From positions 248,001 to 312,000 of the forward strand of contig JAIBCL010000005.1 in assembly GCA_019694165.1 (NCBI GenBank): a stretch of DNA of 64,000 bases, in the 5' to 3' direction. The notes beneath the pieces were generated by a model. It had not been told where the DNA came from and searched no databases. It worked only from the letters and a program-made list of their open reading frames with translations. A program made the translations under genes and the position numbers. This DNA comes from Verrucomicrobiaceae bacterium (GTDB lineage: Bacteria; Verrucomicrobiota; Verrucomicrobiia; Verrucomicrobiales; Verrucomicrobiaceae). Shown here in pieces: positions 53,291 to 62,266 of the stretch (positions within the stretch are counted from its first letter, which is position 1; the number at the start of each line of letters is the position of its first letter).

Positions 53291-54562
53291 ATGTTTCGAT
53301 TTTCCCTGTTGTTTCTCACCTTGGCGTCGCTCAGCCCGGCTGACGATTTCTTCGTGGCCGTCAGCGGCAATGACGCCGCCGCCGGCACCAAGGACGCGCC
53401 ATGGCGGACCGTGCAGCACGCATGTGATGCGTTGAAACCCGGCGACACCGCCCATGTGCTGGCCGGCACATACAAGGAGAAGATTCGCTTTCGCACGTCG
53501 GGCAAGCCCGGCCTGCCGCTCACACTCAAGGCCGAGGGGGCGGCGGTCATCAGCGGCCGGGACGTGGACGGCGAGAACATCGTGCTCATCGAAAACCAGA
53601 GCCACATCCGGCTCGTCGGTTTTGAGCTGCGGGATCACCTCAGGGCACGCGATGGCTCCGGCGTGCGCGTGCGCGGTGCGTGCTCGCACATTGAGATACG
53701 GAACTGCCGCATCCATGAGATTCGCGGCAAGGATGCGATGGGCATCACGGTGTACGGCACGTCCGAGACGCCCGTCTCCGATCTCGTCATCGACGGCAAT
53801 GAAATCTTCAACTGTGCTCCCGCGCGCAGCGAGGCGCTGACGCTCAACGGCAACGTGGCGGGCTTCCAGGTCACGAACAACTACATCCACGACGTGAACA
53901 ACATCGGCATCGACTTCATAGGCGGCGAGGCCTGGATGGGCAGGCATCCGGAGCGCGTGGCGCGGCAGGGCGTGTGCCGCGGGAACCGCGTCGAGCGCTG
54001 CCGCTCAAGCTACGAGGGCGGCTACGCGGCCGGCATCTACGTCGATGGCGGCAAGGACATCGTCATCGAAGACAACCTCGTCATGGAGTGCGATCTCGGC
54101 ATCGAGGTAGGCGCGGAAAACCGCGGCACCGTCACCACCGGCATCACCGTGAAGAACAACCGCATCTTCAACAACGACAAGGCCGGCCTCGTCTTCGGCG
54201 GCTTCGACAGGACCGCCGGCCGCGTGAAGGACTGCATCTTCACCGGCAACACCTGCTACCGCAATGACCGGCACAGGAAGGACCAGAACGGCGAGCTGTG
54301 GATCCAGGCCGCGTCAGACAACAAGATCACCGGCAATGTCTTCTGGAGCGGGGAGGAGACGCCCCTCGTGCAGGTGGACGTTACAGCCGGGGACAACGTC
54401 ATCGACCGGAACAGGTACTTCTCCGAGGCCGGCGCCGCGGACTGCTACTTCAACTGGCGCGGCAGGGACGTCGATGGATTCGCCGCCTGGAAAAAGATCT
54501 CGCGTCAGGATGCCGGCTCCGAGTTTCAGCGTCCGGACATCCAGCTTCCCGCCGTGAAGTAG
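53291..54562 (+). CDS. Secreted right-handed beta-helix protein
   Basis: A 423-residue protein with a signal (MFRFSLLFLTLASLSPAD). Opens with FVAVSGNDAAAGTKDAPWRT, the PbH1/polysaccharide-lyase-like start, and continues with many repeats (for example IRLVGFELRD, IVIEDNLVMECDLGIEV, ITVKNNRIFNNDKAGLV). The family includes lyases and GH-like enzymes acting on acidic polysaccharides; catalytic residues cannot be assigned by eye. Probably acts outside the inner membrane. Confidence 0.85.
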   Translation: MFRFSLLFLTLASLSPADDFFVAVSGNDAAAGTKDAPWRTVQHACDALKPGDTAHVLAGTYKEKIRFRTSGKPGLPLTLKAEGAAVISGRDVDGENIVLIENQSHIRLVGFELRDHLRARDGSGVRVRGACSHIEIRNCRIHEIRGKDAMGITVYGTSETPVSDLVIDGNEIFNCAPARSEALTLNGNVAGFQVTNNYIHDVNNIGIDFIGGEAWMGRHPERVARQGVCRGNRVERCRSSYEGGYAAGIYVDGGKDIVIEDNLVMECDLGIEVGAENRGTVTTGITVKNNRIFNNDKAGLVFGGFDRTAGRVKDCIFTGNTCYRNDRHRKDQNGELWIQAASDNKITGNVFWSGEETPLVQVDVTAGDNVIDRNRYFSEAGAADCYFNWRGRDVDGFAAWKKISRQDAGSEFQRPDIQLPAVK

Positions 54563-54619
54563 CATCACGCCGCGGTGCCGCGCTCCGCATCGGGAACGCG
54601 GCCCGCATTCCGAAGCGGC

Positions 54620-55795
54620 ATGCGCATCACCCCTCGAGATCACAGGTCCTTTGAGTTCGCCACCGCCACTCGGATCATCTTCGGCTCCGGCACGCTCGCG
54701 CAGATCGGCGGCGTCGCGCGTGACCTTGGCAAACGAGCATTGATCGTCACCGGCCGCGATCCCGGCCGCGCGTTGCCGTTGGTTGAATGCCTCGACGAGT
54801 CAGGCGTCGGCAGCATCGCATTTTCGGTGACAGGCGAGCCGCAGCTCGAAACCATCACGCGAGGCGTCGCGCTCGCCCGATCCGAGAAATGCGACCTCGT
54901 CATCGGCTTCGGCGGCGGCAGTGCCATCGACGGCGGCAAAGCCATCGCCGCCATGCTCACGAACGATGGCGACCTGCTCGATTACGTCGAAGTCATCGGT
55001 CGCGGCAAATCACTCGTCCACCCGAGCGCGCCCTTCATCGCCATCCCCACCACCGCAGGCACCGGGGCCGAGGTCACGCGCAACGCCGTTCTTGGTTCGA
55101 CCGAGCACCGCGTCAAAGTCAGCCTCCGCAGTCCGTTCATGCTGCCGCGCGTCGCCCTCGTCGATCCCGCGCTCACACTCGATCTTCCGCCCGCCATCAC
55201 CGCGACCACCGGACTCGATGCGCTCACGCAACTGCTCGAAGCCTACGTTTCCAACCGCGCCAATCCGATGACCGACGCTCTCTGCGAGCAGGGCATCCGC
55301 CTCGCCGCCCGCTCGCTCGAGCGCGCCTTCACCCACCCGCACGATCTCGCCGCGCGCGAGGATATGTCCCTAGCCGCCATGTACTCCGGCATCGCCCTCG
55401 CGAATGCCGGCCTCGGGGCCGTGCATGGTTTCGCCGCGCCCATCGGCGGCAGGTTCAGCGCTGCGCACGGAGCCGTCTGCGCCGCGCTGCTCCCCCACGT
55501 CTGGGAAGCCAACCTCGCCGCCGTGAACGAACGCGGCACCGATCCGCAACGCCGCCGCTTCGCACAGGCCGCACGTCTGCTCACCGGCAAGGAAGACGCA
55601 GACGCTGCCTCTGCCACCAACTGGCTGCGCGACCTCAGCACCCGCCTCGCCATTCCAGCTCTACGCGCCTGCGGCATCGCCGAAAGCGACTTCGATGACA
55701 TCATCACCCGCGCCCAGCAAGCCAGCAGCATGAAGGCGAATCCGGTGGTGCTGACGACGGAGGAGCTGCAGACCATCCTGCAAGCTGGTTTCTGA
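54620..55795 (+). CDS. Iron-containing alcohol dehydrogenase
   Basis: A 391-residue protein from ATG 54620. Family motifs: IGFGGGSAIDGGKAIAAM near 93, PTTAGTGAEVTRNAV near 140 and the iron ligands Asp/His in TTGLDALTQLLEAY, GAVHGFAAPIGG and SAAHGAVCAALLP. Reduces or oxidises small alcohols or lactaldehyde-like substrates with NAD(P); the exact one is unknown. Confidence 0.9.
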   Translation: MRITPRDHRSFEFATATRIIFGSGTLAQIGGVARDLGKRALIVTGRDPGRALPLVECLDESGVGSIAFSVTGEPQLETITRGVALARSEKCDLVIGFGGGSAIDGGKAIAAMLTNDGDLLDYVEVIGRGKSLVHPSAPFIAIPTTAGTGAEVTRNAVLGSTEHRVKVSLRSPFMLPRVALVDPALTLDLPPAITATTGLDALTQLLEAYVSNRANPMTDALCEQGIRLAARSLERAFTHPHDLAAREDMSLAAMYSGIALANAGLGAVHGFAAPIGGRFSAAHGAVCAALLPHVWEANLAAVNERGTDPQRRRFAQAARLLTGKEDADAASATNWLRDLSTRLAIPALRACGIAESDFDDIITRAQQASSMKANPVVLTTEELQTILQAGF

Positions 55796-55798
55796 TTC

Positions 55799-55928
55799 TC
55801 GTCCAGTTTTTGTAATCCATTGGTGTGCCCGCCGGCATCCCAAGAAAACGGGGGCCGAGAGCGTCGACATTGCGGCCAGCGTCTTCGATGTTGTTTCCAT
55901 TCAAGTCAGAAACGACGATCTCCCTGGA
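55799..55928 (-). pseudogene. Possible gene-tail fragment
   Basis: On the minus strand this reads EIVVSDLNGNNIEDAG, then ALGPRFLGMPAGTPMD and NWTRIRNQLAG, with a calcium-loop-like DLNGNNIEDAG. No start or complete domain is present, and the frame runs into the alcohol dehydrogenase gene. It may be a remnant of a secreted protein gene. Confidence 0.3.
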
Positions 55929-57494
55929 ATGCCCAATCCCCCACCATTCAGCAGCCTGGCTCCTTCCAACCCGCGCGGTGATCGAATCAACGGGCTGGGC
56001 AAAAAGGTATCACTTGCGTGTTTCGTGGCGATGGTCTTGGCCTTTTGTGCGGATCTTGTTTGGGAGCGATTGCATGACTCGATCAGTACACGTCGGCTGT
56101 ATCCTCGGCACGACGGTTCCACGGGAAGATGTTTGGTGGTCACCAACGCCAAGATGGTCCTCACGAACGAAATTCAAGCGGACCAGCATGCGGCAGGCTT
56201 GCTCCGCCCCTGGTTGTGGTTGCCGTTCCGCACAAAAGGGATCGAGCGTCCATTGTTGCCTTGGTTGCTGGCGTGGGGATTGAAGGCGGGCTTTACCGAC
56301 ACGGATTACTACGACGCGAAGGAAGTGGCGGCGTGCTGGGCATCCGTTCTAGCCTTGATGGGCATCAGCTGGATCGGCTATCGAATGTTCTCGCTGCCGT
56401 CAGCCATGCTGCTGTCGGCGGTGTCGTTAGTTTATTTTCTGCTGTGGCGTTCTCTGCTCCATGCACTCTTCCTGATCGGATTCGTGATCACCTGGTCCTG
56501 TTGCCACAAAGCGATCGCGAGATGTGAAGGCCGCTGGTGGCTGGCGGCGGGTATCTCATCCGGAATCACGAATCTCGTTATGCCAGGCACCACAGGACTC
56601 ATCCTTGTGCTTGTCGCAGTTGCTACGACGAGATGGACATGGCATCGCATCCGCCGAGAGCTCCCTGTGAAGCAGCCCCTGCGGGTGTTCGCGGGAAACG
56701 TCTCGAAGCTGGGGCTCTCCCATTTGCTCGTCACGGCTCCGATGCTGCTTTTCGTCCTGTCCGATCCACAAGGGAGGCCTGTGTTTCATTGGCGGTGGTA
56801 TGACAGTTACTCCAATTCGGATGACACTTGTTTTCTTCGCGAACCACCCCTCGAACTTGTTTCCAAGATTCCTGGGTCGGGACCTCCGACATTCTCAAAA
56901 TTCGTCAGTGCGTATGGGAAAGAAGGATTCGTTTCGCGGATGGACAAGATCTCGCGGAGTTTTGCGGAATGGTTTCGTTTGTCGCCATACTTTCGCCCTC
57001 ATGTCTCAAGTTTTTGTGGCACATTCGTCATCTGGGATTTCTTGGGGCCAGTGCCATTTGTCGTCGTTTTTCGGGGCTTTTTCGTGCTCGCATTGATTGT
57101 CCTGATTGCCGGGCTTGCCGCAGGGACAAGACGGGTCGCGATGATGCGTGCGCCTGGAGAAAAGCTCAGCACTGCGATTCGGCCGGACGAGACATCAAAC
57201 AAAGCCGCCATCTTTTTCTCATTTGCGTCGATGGTCGTCTGCGGTTGCGATTTCGCCTGGGACCTGCCGGTTCTTGGGGCGGGTCGCGTTCTGGTGTTGT
57301 ACATCCTGTTGATCTTTTGTTTGATCTGGATTTGCGAACATCAGGTGCGTCGTTTGCGTGCCTGGAATGGAAGCTGCCTGATCCCTCTGGCTTACAACGC
57401 GATCATGATCCTGTTGTGCTTTGCAGCAGTGTTGCGCGAGATTTACAACGTGTGGTTTGTCGCGCACGGCCAGATCCCTCCTGTCTTTCTGTGA
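55929..57494 (+). CDS. Polytopic membrane protein, GT-C-like, low GC
   Basis: A 521-residue protein with about ten hydrophobic helices. Segments such as KGIERPLLPWLLAWGLKAGF and LVTNAKMVLTNEIQADQHAAG recall GT-C glycosyltransferases of the ArnT/PMT type, but I cannot place the family. GC is visibly lower than its neighbours and the gene has no partner, so horizontal gain is plausible. The start ATG at 55929 follows a fragment of another gene. Confidence 0.6.
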   Translation: MPNPPPFSSLAPSNPRGDRINGLGKKVSLACFVAMVLAFCADLVWERLHDSISTRRLYPRHDGSTGRCLVVTNAKMVLTNEIQADQHAAGLLRPWLWLPFRTKGIERPLLPWLLAWGLKAGFTDTDYYDAKEVAACWASVLALMGISWIGYRMFSLPSAMLLSAVSLVYFLLWRSLLHALFLIGFVITWSCCHKAIARCEGRWWLAAGISSGITNLVMPGTTGLILVLVAVATTRWTWHRIRRELPVKQPLRVFAGNVSKLGLSHLLVTAPMLLFVLSDPQGRPVFHWRWYDSYSNSDDTCFLREPPLELVSKIPGSGPPTFSKFVSAYGKEGFVSRMDKISRSFAEWFRLSPYFRPHVSSFCGTFVIWDFLGPVPFVVVFRGFFVLALIVLIAGLAAGTRRVAMMRAPGEKLSTAIRPDETSNKAAIFFSFASMVVCGCDFAWDLPVLGAGRVLVLYILLIFCLIWICEHQVRRLRAWNGSCLIPLAYNAIMILLCFAAVLREIYNVWFVAHGQIPPVFL

Positions 57495-57578
57495 GGGTGA
57501 GTGCTCGCTTGAGGGCGCCGCACCGCAAGCAAGAGCGAGGACACCGTGGGCCCGGTTCGTTCGGACCTTCGCTCTTCG

Positions 57579-57655
57579 TGAATCAAAAACGTGTGAGGCT
57601 AAATGTTGTCGAGCCAATGATTCGCGCAGGTGGCGATGACGACGACGAAGCGCGC
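57579..57655 (-). pseudogene. Probable decayed copy of the pelG 3' end
   Basis: On the minus strand this reads ...IATCANHWLDNI, stop, PHTFLIHE, against ARVNHRLDNLEYHTFRIQPE at the pelG end. Of the first 55 aligned bases, about 40 are identical by eye (57581 onward against 58517 onward). It carries a stop codon inside. It lies downstream of the hypothetical gene that follows pelG. Confidence 0.6.
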
Positions 57656-57755
57656 CGATGCACTCGTTGCTGGCGGTGGCGGCGACGTTCCATCACGCCG
57701 TCAACGCCACTTGCTCCATGTGTGACTCGCTGACCTCCCGCCAGACAACGTCCAC

Positions 57756-58409
57756 CTACTTTGCCTTCAACGACTCCACCTTGAACTTGCCGCTGCTGAA
57801 GGATCCGGAAAACGTGAAGTCGTGAGAGTCATCGGTCAGGCTTTGCGGCACCTGCAGGACGCCCGAGCCACTGAGCGAGAGTTTTTTCCCAAACTCAGCC
57901 GCTCCGATGGTCATCGCGCCTTTGAACGCGGGATTCTTTTTCTCGCGGGCATCTCCGGCCTGCCGGAGGCTCGTCATCACATCGCCCAGCCAAGTTGCCT
58001 TGCCATCGCTGATGCGGAAGGCCTCCGCCTGATGGGTGTCCCACTTGCCCTGCTCCAGCTCGAGCACCTGGGATGAGTCTTTGGACCAGATGACCTCAAG
58101 CGAGTTGTAATTGTATTTTTGGTTTGGTCCACGATGAGCCACAGGGCTCCATGCGATCACCCTGTTCAGCTTGAGATCCACGAGGCAGGTTTCCTCCTCG
58201 CTGTAAAAGCCGAACGCATATCGCCCGTCCGGCGAATGGGAGCCCTCGATGATCTCGCACAGCTCCGAGGCCGGATCTTCGGGCAGCGGTTTGGCGCGGA
58301 TCGCACTCCACTCGGCCTGCTGATCGGGGGCGGGTTCCGCCGGAGTCTGGGAGACTGCGGCGCGCGCGCCCAGCAAGAGCGCAAGGGCAAGGACGGCGTG
58401 CGTTTTCAT
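57756..58409 (-). CDS. Secreted protein of unknown function, downstream of pelG
   Basis: A 217-residue protein with a signal peptide (MKTHAVLALALLLGARAAVSQ). Contains SHSPDGRYAFGFYSEEETCL and an acidic, beta-rich body, perhaps a propeller fragment. It begins 95 bp after the pelG stop on the same strand and may be the last gene of the Pel operon, but I recognise no family. Confidence 0.7.
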   Translation of the reverse strand: MKTHAVLALALLLGARAAVSQTPAEPAPDQQAEWSAIRAKPLPEDPASELCEIIEGSHSPDGRYAFGFYSEEETCLVDLKLNRVIAWSPVAHRGPNQKYNYNSLEVIWSKDSSQVLELEQGKWDTHQAEAFRISDGKATWLGDVMTSLRQAGDAREKKNPAFKGAMTIGAAEFGKKLSLSGSGVLQVPQSLTDDSHDFTFSGSFSSGKFKVESLKAK

Positions 58410-58504
58410 CAGTTTAGCAATGGTTTGTCAGTCAACGGCTTTGACCGGCGCATGTTAGCCTGCAAAACCGAGAGCACCAACGGTGGTCGCACATGAGCGC
58501 CCCG

Positions 58505-59878
58505 TCACTCCGGCTGAATCCGAAACGTGTGATACTCCAGATTGTCGAGCCGGTGGTTCACGCGGGCGGCAGCGATGAAGAGAGCAAGGCCGGCGGCGAC
58601 GACGAATCCGAAGCCGTACCAGGCTTCGTTTTGCACGACGGTGGCGGCGCTGAGCAGGCCGTTGGCGACGAGGAAGACGAAGGAACAGAGCAGCGCGCCG
58701 CGTCGGTCGTTGAAATAGAAGAGCACCGTGAGCATGGCGAGGAACATCACGAGCAGGAAGGTGCCGAAGAGCGTGATGCGGAAGATGCCGATCTGGATGA
58801 AGGTCACGTTGAACCACGCGGTGAGTTCATTGGCATAGACGACGAGCAGGGCGGTGGTCACGCCCTGCACCTTGAGCAGGCGGTTGAAGCCGTCGCGCAG
58901 GCTGTAGATGAGCATGCGCTTGGCGCTGATCACCTCGGAGAGCGTGCCGCCCTGGTTCACGGTGTCGAAGTACTGATGAAACTTCTCGGCGAAGTCGGTC
59001 TCGACCTGAAGGATGAAGACGGCCATGCCGGGCGCGATGGACAGGAGGCTGAGGTAGATGGCCAGGTCGTAGTCGGGCGCGGCATGAAGCGCGCCGGAGA
59101 CGCGGACATTGCTCTGCGAAAGCCACCAGAAGAGGAATTTGTCGATCCAGATGCCCAGGTTGTAGTACAAGCCGCAGAGCATGAGGTCGGGGAATTTCGC
59201 GAAGCTCTTCACAAAGGTGAATGCCGAGCCGGCGCCGGTCTTCAACTCGCGCCGGATGCACAAGGCGAGGAAGACGAAGAGCACGAGGTGCCCGATGAGC
59301 AGCCCGGCCATCGCACCATTCACGCCGTACTGGAGTGCGAGCCGCCAGGCGGCCACGACGCCCGAGCCGTAGCCGGCGGCGAAGGCGAACACGATGCCGT
59401 AATACTTCCGCAGCGCGCTCAGATAGACGCTGGAGACGAAGATGCACGAGACGTAAACGAGCAGTCCGGCGGCGAAGGCGGAGAACATCACTCCGGCGTG
59501 GACGAAGCGGAAAAAGAACACGCCGCCGAGCAGCGCCGAGAGAAGCGCGGCGAGCGCCACACCGCCCTTGAAGCTGGGAAAAATGCGGTCCTCGTGCTTC
59601 AGCGAGATGCAGTCCGCGGTGTAGCGCGTGAGCACGATCTGGAGCGGTCCGGTGAGGATGAGGGCGAAGGCGTACACATGAGTGACCGAGGCGGTGAAGA
59701 GCCGTATCTGATCGCCCGGGAGCGTCTGGTGCAGGAGCCAGGTGAGCACCATGAGCGCGATGATGGAGATGATCCACGGCCCGGCGCTGATGGCCGCAGC
59801 GCTGGCATACGCGCCGAGCACGCCGCTGAAGGTGCGCGGTGCGGTGAGTCTGCGAAGCTGGAAGCCGATGCCTGCCAT
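58505..59878 (-). CDS. pelG: PelG, inner-membrane Pel polysaccharide exporter component
   Basis: A 457-residue Wzx/MATE-like protein with about 12 helices. N-terminus MAGIGFQLRRLT and segments such as AGPWIISIIALMVL, YYNLGIWIDKFLFWWL match PelG. In Pseudomonas the PelDEFG complex polymerises and exports Pel, with PelG as the channel-like partner. The start is 2 bp from a heptamer repeat tract; pelF lies directly upstream. Confidence 0.92.
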   Translation of the reverse strand: MAGIGFQLRRLTAPRTFSGVLGAYASAAAISAGPWIISIIALMVLTWLLHQTLPGDQIRLFTASVTHVYAFALILTGPLQIVLTRYTADCISLKHEDRIFPSFKGGVALAALLSALLGGVFFFRFVHAGVMFSAFAAGLLVYVSCIFVSSVYLSALRKYYGIVFAFAAGYGSGVVAAWRLALQYGVNGAMAGLLIGHLVLFVFLALCIRRELKTGAGSAFTFVKSFAKFPDLMLCGLYYNLGIWIDKFLFWWLSQSNVRVSGALHAAPDYDLAIYLSLLSIAPGMAVFILQVETDFAEKFHQYFDTVNQGGTLSEVISAKRMLIYSLRDGFNRLLKVQGVTTALLVVYANELTAWFNVTFIQIGIFRITLFGTFLLVMFLAMLTVLFYFNDRRGALLCSFVFLVANGLLSAATVVQNEAWYGFGFVVAAGLALFIAAARVNHRLDNLEYHTFRIQPE

Positions 59879-59880
59879 GG

Positions 59881-59929
59881 GTCAGAGGTCAGAGGTCAGA
59901 GGTCAGGGGTCAGAAGTCAGAGGTCAGGG
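59881..59929. repeat. Seven-copy heptamer repeat between pelF and pelG
   Basis: Seven consecutive 7-nt units (GTCAGAG and variants GTCAGGG, GTCAGAA) fill the whole pelF-pelG junction. One unit supplies the TGA stop of pelF, and the tract occupies the pelG leader, with no recognisable Shine-Dalgarno sequence. Unit length 7 is not a multiple of 3. Confidence 0.9.
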
Positions 59930-61531
59930 GGTGGCGGGGAGCGGGGTGAGGTGGGGGGCGGGGGCTTGGTGGTGATCGCCCGGGCCGTTGGTGCTTTTCG
60001 CATTCTCCTCCATGAGCCGTGCGTAGAGTTCGCGGTAGGCGCCGAGGGCGATGCGCTCATGGTAGTGGCGCGAGGCGAGGGCGCGGCCGTTGTCGGACAT
60101 GTCCTGGAGCAGGGCGGGGTCGTTCAGGATGTTCACGCACGCGGCGGCAAGCTGGTCGGCTGCGCCCACCTCGGCCACGAGTCCACACGGGCCGATGGGT
60201 GGAGAGTCAGCCGGCCGGCCGGCGAGAATCTCCGCGCACGCACCCACATCGGTGGATACGACGGGCACGCCGGCGGCAAGGGACTCGATGACGACGAAGG
60301 GCAGCCCTTCGCTGACGCTGGTGAGGATCATGAGATCGAGCTTCGGAATGAATTCCGCGGGCTTGACCGGGCCGATGAACTCGACGTGATGCTGAAGATT
60401 GAGCTGGCCGGAGAGTGCCACGCATTCTTCGAAGTAGTCCTTCTCCTCCTCGGTGGGGCCGGCGATGAGAAAGCGCGCCGCGGGCAGTGCATCGCAAACT
60501 TTGCGCGCCGTCTGCAGCAGCGTCTTCACGTCCTTGATGGAGACGACGCGGCCGAGGAAGCCGATGACCTGGCTGTCCGGGTGCGCCGCACGCCGCGCCG
60601 CACGCCGCTCATTCCACGCCTCGCACTCTTCGGTGCGAATGCCGTTCGGGATGATGGTCAGCCGCGCGGGATCCGCGCCGAAGTGCCGCTGGGCCTGTGC
60701 GTTCTTTTCGAAGAGGGACACCACCGTGTCCGCGCGCTGGTAGCACATGCGGCCGAGGACGTCGAAGAAGCCGATCCACAGGCGGCGCAGGGAGCTGAGC
60801 GGCTGCGCCAGGGCTGGATGCAGTTTTTTCCTCTCGGGAATCCAGACGGAGCGGCAGATGTCGCCGATGCGCTCGCGGATGTAGATGCCGTGCTCGCTGA
60901 GCAGCATGGGCGCGCCGTTTTCCTCGGCGGCGATGGCGGCGGCGAGTCCGGCGTAGCCGGTGCACGCGGTGTGGTAAAGGCGTGCCTTCGGCACCCGCGC
61001 GAGACCCCGCGCGAGCTTCCACAGGGGCTGCACGAGGAAGCAGCACGTCCAGTAGAAGTCGAGGAACGAATCCTCCGGTGTGTAGCGCTCGTAGAGTTCG
61101 CGGATGACGGCCCAGGTCTCGGGATGCTGCCAAAAGTTCTCGAAGCTCACCGCGGTGTGTGAGGCGATGTGGCTGATGAGGCCGCGGAGCAGCTCGAGAT
61201 CGTGCATGTCTCCGGCGGGAAGGCGCACGCAGAGCTTGCGCAGCGCGGTGTAGAAGGGCGACCAGCCAGTGCCGGGCCGCAGCTTGAGGCGGGCGAGCGG
61301 TGTGGCGGTATCGAAGAGGAACACTTCCTCGATGTGCGTCACGTTCGGCGGCACTTTGTATTTGTGCTTTGCCGCCGGATCCTTCTGCGCGCCGAGGAAA
61401 AAGATGGAGAAGCTGAGATCCGGATACGCCGAGACGATCTGATGGACCCAGGTGGACACGCCGCCGGAGACGTACGGATAGGTGCCTTCGAGAATGAGGC
61501 AGACGTCGGTGGACTGGTGCTTCGATGCCAT
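59924..61531 (-). CDS. pelF: PelF, GT4-type cytoplasmic glycosyltransferase for Pel
   Basis: A 535-residue glycosyltransferase. N-terminal acceptor domain starts DVCLILEGTYPYVSGGVSTWVHQ; donor domain has IIPNGIRTEECEAW, GFLGRVVSIKDVKTL and ESLAAGVPVVSTDVGACAEIL, with the EX7E-type Glu near SEGLPFVVIESL. In Pseudomonas PelF uses UDP-GlcNAc to build Pel. The last ~20 residues (GPGDHHQAPAPHLTPLP) are Pro-rich. It starts 6 bp from the pelE-like stop. Confidence 0.95.
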   Translation of the reverse strand: MASKHQSTDVCLILEGTYPYVSGGVSTWVHQIVSAYPDLSFSIFFLGAQKDPAAKHKYKVPPNVTHIEEVFLFDTATPLARLKLRPGTGWSPFYTALRKLCVRLPAGDMHDLELLRGLISHIASHTAVSFENFWQHPETWAVIRELYERYTPEDSFLDFYWTCCFLVQPLWKLARGLARVPKARLYHTACTGYAGLAAAIAAEENGAPMLLSEHGIYIRERIGDICRSVWIPERKKLHPALAQPLSSLRRLWIGFFDVLGRMCYQRADTVVSLFEKNAQAQRHFGADPARLTIIPNGIRTEECEAWNERRAARRAAHPDSQVIGFLGRVVSIKDVKTLLQTARKVCDALPAARFLIAGPTEEEKDYFEECVALSGQLNLQHHVEFIGPVKPAEFIPKLDLMILTSVSEGLPFVVIESLAAGVPVVSTDVGACAEILAGRPADSPPIGPCGLVAEVGAADQLAAACVNILNDPALLQDMSDNGRALASRHYHERIALGAYRELYARLMEENAKSTNGPGDHHQAPAPHLTPLPATP

Positions 61532-61537
61532 GGCGCG

Positions 61538-62248
61538 TCAGCTGGCCTCCGCCCTTTGTTTGATGACCAGCGCGAAGTGCACGCGCGGCTCCAGCTCGCG
61601 CCGCAGCGGCGCATCGGCCGGCATCGCATCGAGGATCGAGCGCGCCCTTTGCGGATCACCCGCGACGAGAAAGACGCGCACGCACGCTGCCAAAAGCCGC
61701 GGCGTGTGGGTGCAAGAGGCGAGTGCCTCGCCGGCTCTTTTTGCGATTTGACGGATGCGGCTCTCTCGCTCATCCGGCGCAGCGAGCGAGGGCGCAACGA
61801 TGCGCAGGCTGGTCTCGAGAAATCCGGCGGCGATGCGCGGATCCGTCTGCTCGTGATGATTCTGGAGCTGGTTGAGCGTGGTCTGCAACTGCTCGCGTCC
61901 CTGCTGAAGGATGCTCTGCGAGAAAAGCGCCAGCTCAGGATCGGCGCTCTGCATGAAGTGCTTCAGCAGCGGCGCGGCCTCCTCGACCGGGGCGTTGCGC
62001 AGACCCAGCGCCAGGCCGCGGAGATCGGCGGCCGTCTCCGTGCGGGATAGATGGAGCACACACTCGTGCACGGTGTCGTGATCAAAGACTTCGGCGTCGT
62101 GCTTCAGCGGACTGCCGACGCGGATGACTCCCGGCTTTTCGGGCCGCGATGAAAACAGGCCGAGCAGCCACACGATCATCACCGGCACGAACGTGATGAG
62201 CACCAGTGCGAGCTTTGCCGTGGAAAGGCTGTCGGAGAGCGGAGGCAT
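61538..62248 (-). CDS. PelE-like membrane protein
   Basis: A 236-residue protein with one or two N-terminal helices (LALVLITFVPVMIVWLLGLF) and a helical-repeat body (LRNAPVEEAAPLLKHFMQSA, RIAAGFLETSLRIVAPS). Position between pelD and pelF matches PelE of Pseudomonas (a TPR-bearing partner of PelG), but its length is shorter and sequence divergence prevents a firm call. Confidence 0.7.
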   Translation of the reverse strand: MPPLSDSLSTAKLALVLITFVPVMIVWLLGLFSSRPEKPGVIRVGSPLKHDAEVFDHDTVHECVLHLSRTETAADLRGLALGLRNAPVEEAAPLLKHFMQSADPELALFSQSILQQGREQLQTTLNQLQNHHEQTDPRIAAGFLETSLRIVAPSLAAPDERESRIRQIAKRAGEALASCTHTPRLLAACVRVFLVAGDPQRARSILDAMPADAPLRRELEPRVHFALVIKQRAEAS

Positions 62249-62266
62249 TGGGCGGAACGCTCGGGA

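Noticed and set aside
59881-59929. CRISPR-like tandem repeats
   Set aside because: Units are 7 nt with no spacers; simple tandem repeat.
58493-61162. Very long plus-strand open frame (889 codons)
   Set aside because: It lies opposite pelG and pelF, whose protein motifs are clear; GC-rich codon bias keeps the antisense frame open.
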